From: Lysobacter sp. ISL-50
GTDB taxonomy: Bacteria; Pseudomonadota; Gammaproteobacteria; Xanthomonadales; Xanthomonadaceae
Length of the DNA stretch: 64,000 bases
Assembly: GCF_018612875.1 (NCBI RefSeq)
Contig: NZ_JAGGRI010000017.1
Span: 1-64,000 of the forward strand
Reading direction: 5' to 3'
Below, one piece after another: positions 43,629-53,211 of the stretch; the first letter of the stretch is position 1; every line of letters starts with the position of its first letter. A program made the position numbers and the translations under genes. Below the pieces are notes generated by a model. It searched no databases. It saw only the letters and a program-made list of their open reading frames with translations, and was not told where the DNA came from.

Positions 43629-44435
43629 GTGACGCCTATGCCTCCACGATCCGCTTGGTATATCTGGGGATATTTGTTGCTGGTGTCCGTAGCCGCATTC
43701 GGCGCGGCGGTTCTGGCGATGATCGTGATCGGACGCAACGCCGATCCAGCGCAAGCCGGGCTCGCGCGATATGCGCTGGTTATGGTGCTGGTGGTCGGCG
43801 TGACGTGGTTTTATATGCGTCGCGACGGTCTGCGCTGGTTCCGGTACGGAGTGTCGGTGGATGCGAGGGCCGCGATTGCATGCCTCACCGGGATGGTGGG
43901 CGGCAGCCTGTTAGCTCTACTGTGGGCTCTTATCGTCTGGGTCTGGGCTCCGTTTCACTGGCAATCCAATCCCACTTTGCGCATGGATGCTCTGCTGGCC
44001 GGTGCGCTTGCCGCGCTAGTAATGGGGGTCGCCGAAGAGGTGGGCTACCGCAGCTACGGATTGGAACGCCTGTATATCCAGTACGGCGCCGTTGTCAGCG
44101 TCCTGGCATCGAGCGCAGTGTTCGTGCTGGCCCATCTGACCAGCGGCATGCCTTGGCTGGCCGGTCTGTTGGTGGTGGGCTCATGCAGCCTGTTGTATGG
44201 CAGCCTGATGCTGGTAACTCGCAGTCTGCCACTTGTGACCGCATTTCATATTGCGAACAATCTGGTCCAGGATGCCCTGCTGCGAACGGGTGCGGGCTCG
44301 ATTTGGCAGCCTGTCTTCCAGAACGCCGACGCTCCTCACCGGCATCAGATGGCAATATGGGTGAGCATGGCCTTGGTCAACCTGGCCCTAACGGCAGGGG
44401 TGTGGACCCATCGAGCTAGACTCTTGAGGGCATAG
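43629..44435 (+). CDS. CPBP-family intramembrane metalloprotease
   Basis: 268 residues, about seven membrane segments. Family motifs: EE with R (AEEVGYR, Glu136/Glu137/Arg141), a His in FVLAHL (169) and HxxN in FHIANN (207-211). CPBP proteases cleave within the membrane; in bacteria several protect against self-made bacteriocins or modify peptides, but there is no such gene here. Start GTG 43629 or ATG 43638; neither has a clear ribosome site. Confidence 0.85.
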   Translation: MTPMPPRSAWYIWGYLLLVSVAAFGAAVLAMIVIGRNADPAQAGLARYALVMVLVVGVTWFYMRRDGLRWFRYGVSVDARAAIACLTGMVGGSLLALLWALIVWVWAPFHWQSNPTLRMDALLAGALAALVMGVAEEVGYRSYGLERLYIQYGAVVSVLASSAVFVLAHLTSGMPWLAGLLVVGSCSLLYGSLMLVTRSLPLVTAFHIANNLVQDALLRTGAGSIWQPVFQNADAPHRHQMAIWVSMALVNLALTAGVWTHRARLLRA

Positions 44436-44636
44436 TCGGGGCGGGTAAATCGCCCAGTATGTCGTAGGGCAGTTCACAGTCCAAATCAGTCGAAGCCGTT
44501 TCGCGGCACGGCTCACTTCAGGGATAGATCGCTCTATGAAATCTCTCAGCATTCCTCCTGCCGCACACTGTCTAAACCCAATGCCGGCTCGACGCATCCA
44601 ACGGAGCCATCCACTACCCCGACGTTGAGAGGCCGC

Positions 44637-45635
44637 ATGACCGTCGCGCGTTTGCCGAGCCTTGCGCTGATCCTTCTCCTGCTTTCCGGTGCCTTCGTAC
44701 CGGCACCGGCCAGCGAGACGATCCATCGACCGACCGTGTCTTCAACCGACATCGACCATTTCTGGGAAGCCTACGACGAGGCCCTCAGCACCGACGACCC
44801 GGCCCGGCAGACGCAGATTCTGCAACGCCGTTACATCGACCGGGGTACGCCCGGGTTGAAAGCCCTTATGGCGGTGAAAGGCTACACCGCGCAGTCGTAT
44901 GTCGACGCCATCCGCGCCTATCCGCGTTATTGGACCTCGGTCCGGCCGCATACCCTGCGCGCGCGCTCGGCCATCGCCGAACTGGAACCGGAACTGCGCA
45001 AGTTCCAGACGCTGTATCCGCGCTTGCGGCCGGCCGCCATCTACATCGCGATCGGGGCGCTGAAATCCAGCGGCACCACACAGAACGACAAGGTGCTGAT
45101 AGGCGCCGAACTGGCCACCGGCGACGACAGCGTCGACACTTCGGACATGCCGCCCAAGATGCGCGACTGGCTCGCCACCTACTTCCGCAGCCGTCCGTTC
45201 GAAACCATGACCTTGTTGACCATGCACGAGTTCGTGCATACACAACAGCGCGGCCCCGGCAGCAACTTGCTGGGTCAAGCCTTGTACGAGGGCGTCGCCG
45301 ACTTCGTCGCCGAACGGGTCACCGGCCGCAAGCCGCGGTTGCCGTACGTCGAGTACGGCCCGGCCAACGAAACGGCCATCAAGGCCGCGTTCGTCCAGCA
45401 GATGGAGGGCGAGAACACCGACGACTGGCTGTACAACGACACCGACAATGCCTTCCAGGTGCGCGACCTCGGGTACTACGTCGGCTATGCAATCTGCGAT
45501 GCCTACTACCGCAAGGCCGCCGACAAGAAGGGCGCGATCACACGCATGATCGAGCTGGACTTCACCGATCGCCAGGCGATCAAGGCTTTTGTGGACACCT
45601 CGGCTTACTTCTCTCCGGCGCATACTGGGAATTGA
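44637..45635 (+). CDS. Secreted zinc metallopeptidase (GldB/DUF2268-like)
   Basis: 332 residues from ATG 44637 (GAGAGG upstream). Signal peptide (LALILLLLSGAFVPAPA). Zinc-binding helix MHEFVHTQQRG (HExxH form, about 200-204) and a downstream Glu in LYEGVADFVAERV, the GldB/DUF2268 arrangement. Predicted periplasmic or surface zincin. Not lipid-anchored, unlike GldB. Unlinked to its neighbours by overlap. Confidence 0.75.
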   Translation: MTVARLPSLALILLLLSGAFVPAPASETIHRPTVSSTDIDHFWEAYDEALSTDDPARQTQILQRRYIDRGTPGLKALMAVKGYTAQSYVDAIRAYPRYWTSVRPHTLRARSAIAELEPELRKFQTLYPRLRPAAIYIAIGALKSSGTTQNDKVLIGAELATGDDSVDTSDMPPKMRDWLATYFRSRPFETMTLLTMHEFVHTQQRGPGSNLLGQALYEGVADFVAERVTGRKPRLPYVEYGPANETAIKAAFVQQMEGENTDDWLYNDTDNAFQVRDLGYYVGYAICDAYYRKAADKKGAITRMIELDFTDRQAIKAFVDTSAYFSPAHTGN

Positions 45636-45734
45636 TTTTAGCCGCGATGGCGAGGCGCTCTCACCGGCGCATCGCCGCCGGCACATCGGCGTTCGAGCGA
45701 TGCAGGCTTGGTGGTCGCGCCCATTCGACGGCGT

Positions 45735-46103
45735 TCATTGCACCGTGCAGGTCAGATCGAAGGACACGGTGTCGCCGCTGACCAGACTGCCGAGCACGAC
45801 GCCGGCGCCCTGCAGCGCGGCCACCGTCACCGACCCCGGACAGGCCGCGCCGCTGCACGTCGCCGCCGAACACCCCAGGCCGGTCGATGCCGGATCGCGC
45901 ACCACCGCGCCGGCCACCGCATCGGGACCGTGGTTGCGCACCACCACCCGATAGGCCTCGACCGCACCACGCATCGCGCTGTCGTCGCCGCGGTCCAGCG
46001 GACCCGACTGCGGCGTGTTGGTCTTGCTGATCGACAGGTCGCTGGTCGCACCGCGCGCGTTGGCGAGGGTGCAGCTATAGAGGAACGGCTTCGAGAGCAG
46101 GGG
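45735..46103 (-). pseudogene. C-terminal scrap of a DUF11-repeat surface protein
   Basis: Open for about 120 codons on the - strand, with the DUF11 pattern SDLSISKTNTPQSGP then AYRVVVRNHGPDAVAGAVVRD and a Cys-bearing loop, ending at a stop. It begins right after an in-frame stop and has no ribosome site, so it is the end of a lost surface gene. Confidence 0.6.
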
Positions 46104-46180
46104 CTAGTTCCGCCGACTTGAGGGGCCGTCGCGGTATCTGCCATCGGCAGTTCGATGCCGATGGCGATGAAGCTGGCGTT

Positions 46181-46338
46181 GGCCAGATGGCTGACAGGTG
46201 TGATGGGCCATGGCGCTACCGGCACGTCAATCGTCGATGCAAGAAACTCGTGACGCAGCGGCCAGATGGCTGACAGGTGTGATGGGCCATGGCGCTACCG
46301 GCACGTCAATCGTCGATGCAAGAAACTCGTGACGCAGC
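46181..46338. repeat. 79-bp tandem duplication
   Basis: 46181-46259 and 46260-46338 are identical over all 79 bases by eye (begin GGCCAGATGGCTGACAGG, end CGTGACGCAGC). The sequence could encode part of a lost protein on the - strand. Not a CRISPR or IS end. Confidence 0.85.
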
Positions 46339-46427
46339 AAGGTGGACTCAGGCCTTGTGACCGATCCTGGAAAAATAGGGTGAAAGTTTCGACTCTCTTC
46401 TATAGGCTGGCCGAATAATCATAATTT

Positions 46428-48509
46428 CTACCAACGCCTGGTCAACGTAAGGCGGACGGAGCGGGGTGCTTGTGGGTAGAGTTGCGAGAATCCACCGGTG
46501 ATGTAGTAGCGCTCGTCGGTGACGTTGTCCAGGTTCACCAGCAGGTCGAGATGCTTGCCGAAGGCGTAACGGGCGTTCAAGTCGAGCCGTGTGTAAGAAG
46601 GCAGGAAGAAGCTGTTGGAGGTGGTGGCTGCCTGTTTGCCGCCGTGGAATATGCCGCCGCCGACGGTAAGGCCGGACAGTGCACCCTCGAACGCCCATGA
46701 AGTCCACACGCTGGCCTGATGGCGCGGCACGCCGGCCAGGCGATTGCCCACGATCGACGCATTGGTGTCTTCCAGGATGCTCGCGTCGGTAAACGCATAG
46801 GAGGCGACCAGCGTCCATGCATCCGACGGTCGCATCGACACCTCGGCCTCGATGCCGCGCGAGCGCAGTTCGCCGGCCTGGATCACGAAGTTCCAGTCCA
46901 CCGGGTCGGACACCACCGCGTCGGTCTTGCGCAGATCGAACGCGGACACGGTGGCCTCCATGCGGCCCTCCATCAAGATCGACTTCACGCCGATCTCGGC
47001 CTGCTCGCCGCGGGTCGGCTTGGGAATGATCCCGCGTTCCAGCAGCCCCGCATCGGCTTCGTTGCGGAACGAGCGCGCCCAACTCGCATAGAAGGACAAA
47101 TCGGGCGTCGCCAGATAGGACAGGCCGGCGCGCGGCGAGAACGGCCGGTCGCGGCGGGTGACGGCGGGGTCGACGCCGCCGGTGTAGAACGACAGTGTGT
47201 CGGTGCGCTCGTAGCGTCCGCCGAGCAAGAGGCGCCAGCGCTTCCATGACATTTCGTCCTGGAGGTACAGCGCGGCGGTGTCGAACTCGTAGCGACTATC
47301 GCCGGTGTCGAGGTAGTTGCGGGGCTTGGTGCCGTATACCGGCCGGTACAGGTCGATCGGATTGCCATAGGCGATCCTGCCGTCGAGATACGCCAGGCGG
47401 TCGATGCTGCGTTCGGCGCCGATCAGCAGGCGATGGCGGATCGGCCCGGTGCCGAGGCTTCCGTAGAGTTCGGCTTGCACGGTCGCATCCTTCTGCCGCT
47501 CGCGGTAGCTGACGAAGTTGCGACTAATCGCGGTGCCGTCGAGTAGTGGGAACCCGTAGTTGAAGAATTTCTCGTGCGGCACTTCGACGTCGGACCAGAA
47601 CGCGCCCAGGCGCACGCGCCAGTCGGCGCCCAGCAGGCGATCGAACTCCAGGCTGCCGCTCCATTGCTCCTTGCCGATGCGCATGAACGGTTCGCCGTAA
47701 TTGCGGCTCGGCGGAACTCGTAGGAACAAGGAGTTGTTGCCGAGCCCGCGATCGAAGGCAGCGTCGCGGGCCAGATACTCCAGGCGCGCGAGCAGACGAG
47801 TGGTGTCGTCCGGCCGCCACTCCAGAACGGGGGAGACGAAGCTCTGCCGATTGTCGATGCCGTCGCGGAAGCTTCCGGCGTCCTCGTGGGCCAGATTCAG
47901 CCGGCCCAGCAAGGCGCCGTCGGCCGTCAAGCGTCCGCCCAGATCCATGCCTAACCGCAGATAGTCGTCGGAGCCGGCAGTGACCGATGCCTCGGCAGCA
48001 AAGGTTTCCTTTGGGCGTTTGGAGACGAAATTGATCACGCCTCCGGGCTCGAAGCGGCCGTACAGCGCCGATGCCGGGCCCTTCAGCACCTCGATGCTCT
48101 CAACGCCCTGAAGTTCGATTTCCGGTTGGGACACGCTTTGGCGAAAGCCGTCGCGCAGGGTGCTGATGGCCTGGAAGCCGCGAATCCGGAAGCGCTGGTT
48201 GCCGGAGAACCCGATGGTGCGCTGCACGCCGCCGATGGTTTCGGCGGCCTGGCCGATGTTGGAGACGTTGCGCAGGTCCAGCAGTTCGCGCGGCACGACG
48301 TTCACCGAGAAGGGCGTCTCCAGCAACGCAGCGCCGGTCTTGGTCGCCGTCTCTCCGGGAATCCGGCCGAGTGGGCGGCCGTAGACCGTCACCGCGTCCA
48401 GATCGGTCGCCGAATCGGTACCGCTGCTTGGTTGAGCCGAGGCGGGAGCGGCGGCGGCAACGGCCAGCACTAGCGGCGGGAACACCGCCGTCGTCAGGGG
48501 ATTGCGCAT
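46428..48509 (-). CDS. TonB-dependent outer-membrane receptor (siderophore/metallophore type)
   Basis: 693 residues. Signal peptide ends PASAQ; plug domain about 45-160 (ATKTGAALLETPFSVNVVPRELL, RFRIRGFQ), then a 22-strand barrel ending LTLTRRW with the usual aromatic C-terminus. No STN signalling domain, so it does not talk to a sigma regulator. Diverges from a periplasmic lipoprotein/permease/ATPase operon, and a Zur-box-like site lies 19 bases before its start. Predicted import of a zinc chelate. Confidence 0.92.
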   Translation of the reverse strand: MRNPLTTAVFPPLVLAVAAAAPASAQPSSGTDSATDLDAVTVYGRPLGRIPGETATKTGAALLETPFSVNVVPRELLDLRNVSNIGQAAETIGGVQRTIGFSGNQRFRIRGFQAISTLRDGFRQSVSQPEIELQGVESIEVLKGPASALYGRFEPGGVINFVSKRPKETFAAEASVTAGSDDYLRLGMDLGGRLTADGALLGRLNLAHEDAGSFRDGIDNRQSFVSPVLEWRPDDTTRLLARLEYLARDAAFDRGLGNNSLFLRVPPSRNYGEPFMRIGKEQWSGSLEFDRLLGADWRVRLGAFWSDVEVPHEKFFNYGFPLLDGTAISRNFVSYRERQKDATVQAELYGSLGTGPIRHRLLIGAERSIDRLAYLDGRIAYGNPIDLYRPVYGTKPRNYLDTGDSRYEFDTAALYLQDEMSWKRWRLLLGGRYERTDTLSFYTGGVDPAVTRRDRPFSPRAGLSYLATPDLSFYASWARSFRNEADAGLLERGIIPKPTRGEQAEIGVKSILMEGRMEATVSAFDLRKTDAVVSDPVDWNFVIQAGELRSRGIEAEVSMRPSDAWTLVASYAFTDASILEDTNASIVGNRLAGVPRHQASVWTSWAFEGALSGLTVGGGIFHGGKQAATTSNSFFLPSYTRLDLNARYAFGKHLDLLVNLDNVTDERYYITGGFSQLYPQAPRSVRLTLTRRW

Positions 48510-48527
48510 GAGGACTCGAAGCCTTTG

Positions 48528-48546
48528 ATAAAACGATATAACATTC
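48528..48546. promoter_or_regulatory. Candidate Zur box in the divergent promoter
   Basis: GATAAAACGATATAACATT against the AATGTTATANTATAACATT consensus: right half perfect (9/9), left half weak (4/9). It lies between the receptor and the lipoprotein gene and would repress both. Confidence 0.55.
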
Positions 48547-48590
48547 CATCACAGATTGAGCCCTGTGGCTCCATGGGACCGGGGAGATCG

Positions 48591-49778
48591 ATGAATCACT
48601 ACTCGTACGGGTTCGGCGTGGCGCTGGCGGCGGTCGTGCTGTGCGGCTGCGATCGCGCCGCGCCGGCCGATACCGCAATCCCCGCTGCCGTTGCCGAAAC
48701 CGGCCAAGCGATTGCTCTGCGCCACGCGCAGCGCCTGACGCTCGAACGCCGCGGCGGCTTCGTCGTCGCACGCTTCATACCGCCGTCGCAGGCGGCGGGC
48801 GAGCGGCCGGCGACGGTCGTGTTGGCCCCGGCGGACGGCCCCGCGCCCGCGCTGCGCGGCGACCTGCGCGAGGCCACGGTGATCCGTACTCCGGTGGCCC
48901 GGATCGCGACCAATGCCGGGTCCGACGAAGCGTTCCTGGGCCAGCTCGGAGTCAAGGACCGGCTGGTGGCGGTGGGCGGGCTGGGGTCGTACGACGACGA
49001 CATCCGCCGCAAGGCCAAGGCCGGTGAGATCGGCCAAGTCGGCTACAACTGGCATTCGCCGCCGAACCTCGACGTATTACTGGTCGCCAAGCCCGACGTG
49101 TTTCTCATGCGCGTAAGCGACCCCGCGCACACGCCCGTGCTCGACCGCGCGCGATCGCTCGGATTGGCGGTGCTGCCGACGCTGGCCGAGGAAGAATCGA
49201 GCTATCTGGCGCGCGCCGAATGGATTCGCCTGTACGGCATCCTGACCGGCACCGAAGCCCGGGCCGAGCGGATCTTCGCCGAGGTGGAAGCGCGGGTGGC
49301 GGAACTGAAAACGCTGACCGCGAACCGGCCGAAGACCCGGGTGCTATGGGCCTATCCGAACGGCGCCGACCGATGGATCGCCACGGTTCGCGGCATCGAG
49401 GCCAGCTACATCGCCGATGCCGGGGGCATCAACCTGATGGCGCGCGCGGAAGCCTCGGGCCAGGATTCGGCCGACATCGTTTCGACCGAGACGATCTTGC
49501 CGCTGAGCAACCAGGCCGATGTCTGGCTGATCGGCGACATCCATGCGGTGCCGCCGCGGAATTCGACCATCGAGCCAGGCTTCCGCGCGTGGCGCGAGCA
49601 GCGCTTGTACGGCAACACCGGCCGCACGGCGGCGAGGGAAAACGCCTACGACTGGTACCAGACCGCTCTGGTGCGACCCGACTGGGTCTTGTCCGACTTC
49701 GTCAAGGCGTTGCATCCCGATCTGGTTGACGAGCCGTTCCGGTTCTTGAAGCCGCTGCCGCAGGGAAGCTACCAGTGA
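48591..49778 (+). CDS. Periplasmic metal-chelate binding lipoprotein (ABC importer)
   Basis: 395 residues from ATG 48591 (GGGGAG upstream). Lipobox-like VLCGC at the start; then a two-lobe periplasmic-binding (haem/siderophore, TroA-like) fold: FLGQLGVKDRLVAVGGLG, DVLLVAKPDVFLMRV. The stop overlaps the permease start by 4 bases. Substrate unknown; the receptor and Zur box point to zinc or a zinc-loaded metallophore. Confidence 0.85.
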   Translation: MNHYSYGFGVALAAVVLCGCDRAAPADTAIPAAVAETGQAIALRHAQRLTLERRGGFVVARFIPPSQAAGERPATVVLAPADGPAPALRGDLREATVIRTPVARIATNAGSDEAFLGQLGVKDRLVAVGGLGSYDDDIRRKAKAGEIGQVGYNWHSPPNLDVLLVAKPDVFLMRVSDPAHTPVLDRARSLGLAVLPTLAEEESSYLARAEWIRLYGILTGTEARAERIFAEVEARVAELKTLTANRPKTRVLWAYPNGADRWIATVRGIEASYIADAGGINLMARAEASGQDSADIVSTETILPLSNQADVWLIGDIHAVPPRNSTIEPGFRAWREQRLYGNTGRTAARENAYDWYQTALVRPDWVLSDFVKALHPDLVDEPFRFLKPLPQGSYQ

Positions 49779-50851
49779 GCGCCGCGCCCTTGGCGATGCC
49801 GTCGCCCGCGCAGCGCCGCTCGCCGATGCCTTACTTCGCTGTGGCCACGTTGCTGATCGTCCTGGGGTTGGCGCTGATCGCGAGCCTGGCAGTGGGCCAG
49901 GTGGTGCTGTCGCCGCTGCAGGTCGTGCGGGGCTTGGCCGAGTTCGGTTCGGCCAGCAACGAATCGCGCATCGTCGTGGAATTGCGCCTGCCTCGCGTGC
50001 TGGCGGCGCTGGTCGGCGGTAGCGCGCTGGGTTTGGCCGGACTGTTGATGCAGACGTTGTTCCGCAATCCTCTTGCCGACACTTGGTCGCTCGGCTTGAT
50101 GGCCGGCGGCCAGTTCGGCGCGGCGCTGGTGGTGGTGGCCGGCGCGGTCGTCGGCCCGGCGGCATTGGAGATGATCGCCGGGCTGGCCGGGGTGGGCATC
50201 GTCGCCGGCTCGGTCCTGGGCATGTCGGGCGTCGCCCTGTCGATGGTGTCGATGGCGCGCCGCGTCAGCACGGTTACCCTGCTCGTGCTGGGCCTGATGC
50301 TGGGCTTCCTGGCGCAGGGCCTGATCAGCGTGCTGTTGCACTTCACCAACCGGACCCAGTCTCGCGTCTTCTCCTCCTGGAACGATGCGACCTTCGCATC
50401 GATCGTCTGGCCGGATTTCGCGACCCTGCTGCCGCCGCTGTTGGTCGGGCTGGGCTTGGCGGTTTGGCTTGCCAAGCCGCTGACTGCGTTATTGCTCGGC
50501 GAAACCTATGCCGAAAGCCTTGGCGTCAACGTGCCGCGGCTGCGGCGCCTAGTGCTCGCGGCGACGATCCTGCTGGCCGCTCCGGTGACCGCGTTATGCG
50601 GACCGGTCGCGTTCATCGGCCTGATCACCCCGCATCTGGCGCGCGGGCTGATAGGTTCGGCGCGCATAGGCGCATTGATCCCGGCCACCCTGCTGCTGGG
50701 CGCGCTGCTCGCGCTCGTGGCCGACCTGGTGGTGCATCTGCCATGGAACCAGCACTTTCTGCATCTGAACGCGATCCTGGCCATTCTCGGCGCGCCGGTA
50801 GTGATTCTGCTCTTGCTCAACTCGCGCAGTCTGCGCGCCCAGGAGGCCTGA
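49775..50851 (+). CDS. FecCD-family ABC permease
   Basis: 358 residues with about ten membrane segments. Characteristic [34 protein letters not shown] and [15 protein letters not shown] (coupling/periplasmic gate) segments. Imports the chelate delivered by the lipoprotein. GTG start; the ATPase start follows by 1 base. Confidence 0.92.
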   Translation: MSAAPLAMPSPAQRRSPMPYFAVATLLIVLGLALIASLAVGQVVLSPLQVVRGLAEFGSASNESRIVVELRLPRVLAALVGGSALGLAGLLMQTLFRNPLADTWSLGLMAGGQFGAALVVVAGAVVGPAALEMIAGLAGVGIVAGSVLGMSGVALSMVSMARRVSTVTLLVLGLMLGFLAQGLISVLLHFTNRTQSRVFSSWNDATFASIVWPDFATLLPPLLVGLGLAVWLAKPLTALLLGETYAESLGVNVPRLRRLVLAATILLAAPVTALCGPVAFIGLITPHLARGLIGSARIGALIPATLLLGALLALVADLVVHLPWNQHFLHLNAILAILGAPVVILLLLNSRSLRAQEA

Positions 50852-50852
50852 G

Positions 50853-51842
50853 GTGCTGAGCACCACCGAGTTGGGCATCGGCTATGGCCGCAAGACGCTG
50901 GCGAGGCTGCCGCCGACCAAGATCAAGGCCGGCGAGTTCGTCTGCCTGCTGGGCCGCAACGGGCAGGGCAAGTCGACCCTGCTGCGCACCTTGGGCGGGT
51001 TTCTGGCGCCGACCGCAGGCGAGGTGCGGTTGAACGGCGCGCCGGTGCGCGCGTTGCGCGGAGTCGCACGCGCCCACCGCATCGCCGTGGTGTTGACCGA
51101 ACGTCCGCAGGTCGGCGCATTGGGCGTGCTGGATCTGGTCGAGATCGGCCGCCAGCCGTACACCGGCTGGGCCGGCGTGTTGACCGAGCACGACCGCAGC
51201 ATCGCGGCCGATGCACTGGCCCAAGTCGGTGGCGCGCATCTGGCTTCGCGCACCGTCGACAGCCTCAGCGACGGAGAGCGCCAGCGTGTCATGATCGCGC
51301 GCGCCCTGGCCCAACAGCCCGACCTGATGCTGCTGGACGAGATCACCGCCTTCCTCGACCTGCCCAGCCGCGTCACGATCATCGACATGCTGCGCCGCAT
51401 CGCCGCGGAGCAAGGCATGGCGATCGTGCTGTCGAGTCACGACCTGGAACTGTCGCTGCAAACGGCCGACCGGCTGTGGTTACTGCCGGGCCAGGGGCGC
51501 TTCGTCGATGGCACGCCGGAGGACGTCGCCCTGTCCGGGGCGATCGGCGAGGCGTTCGACCAGCAGAACATCGCCTTCTCGCTGCGCTCCGGCCGATTCG
51601 AAAGCGCGGTCGCTTCGAGCCGGACCGTCCAGGTCGAAGGCAGCGACCTGGCGACCGAATGGTTGATCCGTTCCCTGCGCCGGTGCGGTTACGGCGTGAC
51701 GACCGATCCCGGCGAGGCGACTCATCGCATAGCCGCGTTGGCGGATGGGAGATGGATGGTCGACGGACGCCATCGAGCCGAGTCGATTGCGGGGGTATTG
51801 GAAGCGATTGCTGCGCCCCTTGCCCTTCAACCGAGCATATAA
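50853..51842 (+). CDS. ABC transporter ATPase, FecE-like with a C-terminal extension
   Basis: 329 residues from GTG 50853. Walker A GRNGQGKST (35-43), signature LSDGERQR (138-145), Walker B LMLLDEI (158-164). FecE-type subunits are about 255 aa; the extra ~75 C-terminal residues (VQVEGSDLATEWLIRSLRRCGYGV on) form an unnamed alpha/beta module that could sense the substrate or be regulatory. Powers the FecCD permease. Confidence 0.92.
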   Translation: MLSTTELGIGYGRKTLARLPPTKIKAGEFVCLLGRNGQGKSTLLRTLGGFLAPTAGEVRLNGAPVRALRGVARAHRIAVVLTERPQVGALGVLDLVEIGRQPYTGWAGVLTEHDRSIAADALAQVGGAHLASRTVDSLSDGERQRVMIARALAQQPDLMLLDEITAFLDLPSRVTIIDMLRRIAAEQGMAIVLSSHDLELSLQTADRLWLLPGQGRFVDGTPEDVALSGAIGEAFDQQNIAFSLRSGRFESAVASSRTVQVEGSDLATEWLIRSLRRCGYGVTTDPGEATHRIAALADGRWMVDGRHRAESIAGVLEAIAAPLALQPSI

Positions 51843-51965
51843 GTCGAGCGATGGCGTCTTCTGCTCGTCGAGCGCCGTCGACGACATCTAAGTCGGCTGC
51901 AGGGCTTCTCCTGCCGGCTATCGAAGTGTTCGTGTAGGCCGAGAACGCTACTTCCTGGCAAGGTA

Positions 51966-51993
51966 TATGTTATGTTATAACATTGCATATAAT
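51966..51993 (+). promoter_or_regulatory. Zur box and -10 element of the MerC-like gene
   Basis: TATGTTATGTTATAACATT at 51966-51984 matches the Zur consensus at 16 of 18 informative positions. TATAAT follows at 51988-51993. With the start codon at 52006 the mRNA would have a leader of only a few bases or none. Confidence 0.75.
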
Positions 51994-51996
51994 GGG

Positions 51997-52371
51997 ATGC
52001 CTGCGATGTATTCCGCTCGGTTTTTTGATGGCACAGCCGTATCGCTCTCGGGTTTGTGTCTGACCCACTGCATCGCCATGTCCCTACTAAGCGCCGTGCT
52101 ACCGGGGATAGCTTCCTGGACTCAAGCAGCTTGGCTGCATTGGGCATTCGTTGCCTTCGCGATACCGACAACCGCGACAGCTCTTCTCCGCACCAGGCGA
52201 AACGGGACTCTCAGCAGCGGTGTAGCCATTGCCGCGATCCTGGGCTTGGCAGCTTTGGCGCTAGGAGCTTCGGAACTTCTTGGGGAGGCATCAGAAGTGC
52301 CCATCACAATCGCTGGGAGCTTCCTACTTGCTGGTGCCCATGTGGTGAACTGGCGTGCCCATCGACACTGA
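51997..52371 (+). CDS. MerC-domain membrane protein
   Basis: About 124 residues (122 from ATG 52006). Four membrane segments with LSGLCLTHCIAMS (Cys-x3-Cys-like MerC ligand) in the first. MerC proteins transport or bind soft metals; many Xanthomonadaceae carry a Zur-regulated merC-like gene next to zur. No zur here. The open frame extends to 51967, but that would start inside the Zur box, so ATG 51997 or 52006 is preferred. Confidence 0.75.
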   Translation: MPAMYSARFFDGTAVSLSGLCLTHCIAMSLLSAVLPGIASWTQAAWLHWAFVAFAIPTTATALLRTRRNGTLSSGVAIAAILGLAALALGASELLGEASEVPITIAGSFLLAGAHVVNWRAHRH

Positions 52372-52526
52372 TCGCAATTGGAGCCGATCGGGCCGATCAG
52401 ATCTGCGCAAATGTAGAGTCCAAGCGACGATACACCCAATACCTGCGCATTAATGATAGGGGGATGGCATTGCGTGAAGTACTGATCGAGGTGCTTCAGC
52501 TCACCTAAGTAGGTTCGGTTGGGCCC

Positions 52527-53162
52527 GTGCTTCAAGCATTCCAAGTGCCCGAAGCTCGCCAGATCAAGGGTGCTGTCGACGATTATGTGTCAGGCCTATA
52601 CGAGCAGGTAGCTGAGGGGCGCGCTGTGCCGGGCAAGGACGGCAAGGTTAGAGTCTTCGTGCTGGGACGTTACAAGAGGGATCAGGTTTTTGTGCCCAGC
52701 GACTGGCAGAAGCGCTTCGGCAGCAAGTTGACGATAGCCTTCCACATGATGCACGGGCCGAAAGGACTTGAGGCCGATTACGTCGTGTTGCCGCAGATGA
52801 CGCGGCGGGACTTTCCGAACGAGCGTGGCGAAGACCCGGTATTAGCCCTCGCGATGCCCTCTGAAGACAAATTCCCGCTCGCTGAGGAGCGCCGCCTGTT
52901 CTACGTAGCGCTGACGCGGGCGCGGCGCTCCGTCGCGATGTTCACGGTCGAGAAGCAATTCTCGGTATTCCTCACCGAGCTCGTGGAGAACCAGCGGCTT
53001 GAAATCACTGGGGTCGACGGCGAGGTGGTGGAGATAAAGGCGTGCAGCAAGTGCAAACGCGGGGTCATGGTCGAAAAGAACGGGGCACGCGGGCCGTTTC
53101 TTTCCTGTTCGAACTTTCCTGCATGTACTGGCGCAGAGAGCATCGCCGTGCATCAGCTTTAA
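52527..53162 (+). pseudogene. C-terminal remnant of UvrD/HelD-type helicase with zinc ribbon
   Basis: About 211 residues. Helicase motif V (IAFHMMHGPKGLEADYVVLPQMTR) and motif VI (EERRLFYVALTRARRSV) of superfamily 1, followed by a topoisomerase-type zinc ribbon (CSKC, CSNFPAC). The N-terminal Walker A half is absent, so it is non-functional as a helicase alone. It begins 25 bases from the start of an otherwise empty stretch after MerC. Confidence 0.75.
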
Positions 53163-53211
53163 GCTGTGGGCGGTTAAAAATGTCAACGCTGAGTGGAGAT
53201 AGACGCAAGAG

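Larger units (their letters stand above)
45636..46427. other. 792 bp of gene debris and a tandem duplication
   Basis: Holds the DUF11 scrap (45735-46103) and the 79-bp duplication (46181-46338). No intact gene. Confidence 0.55.
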
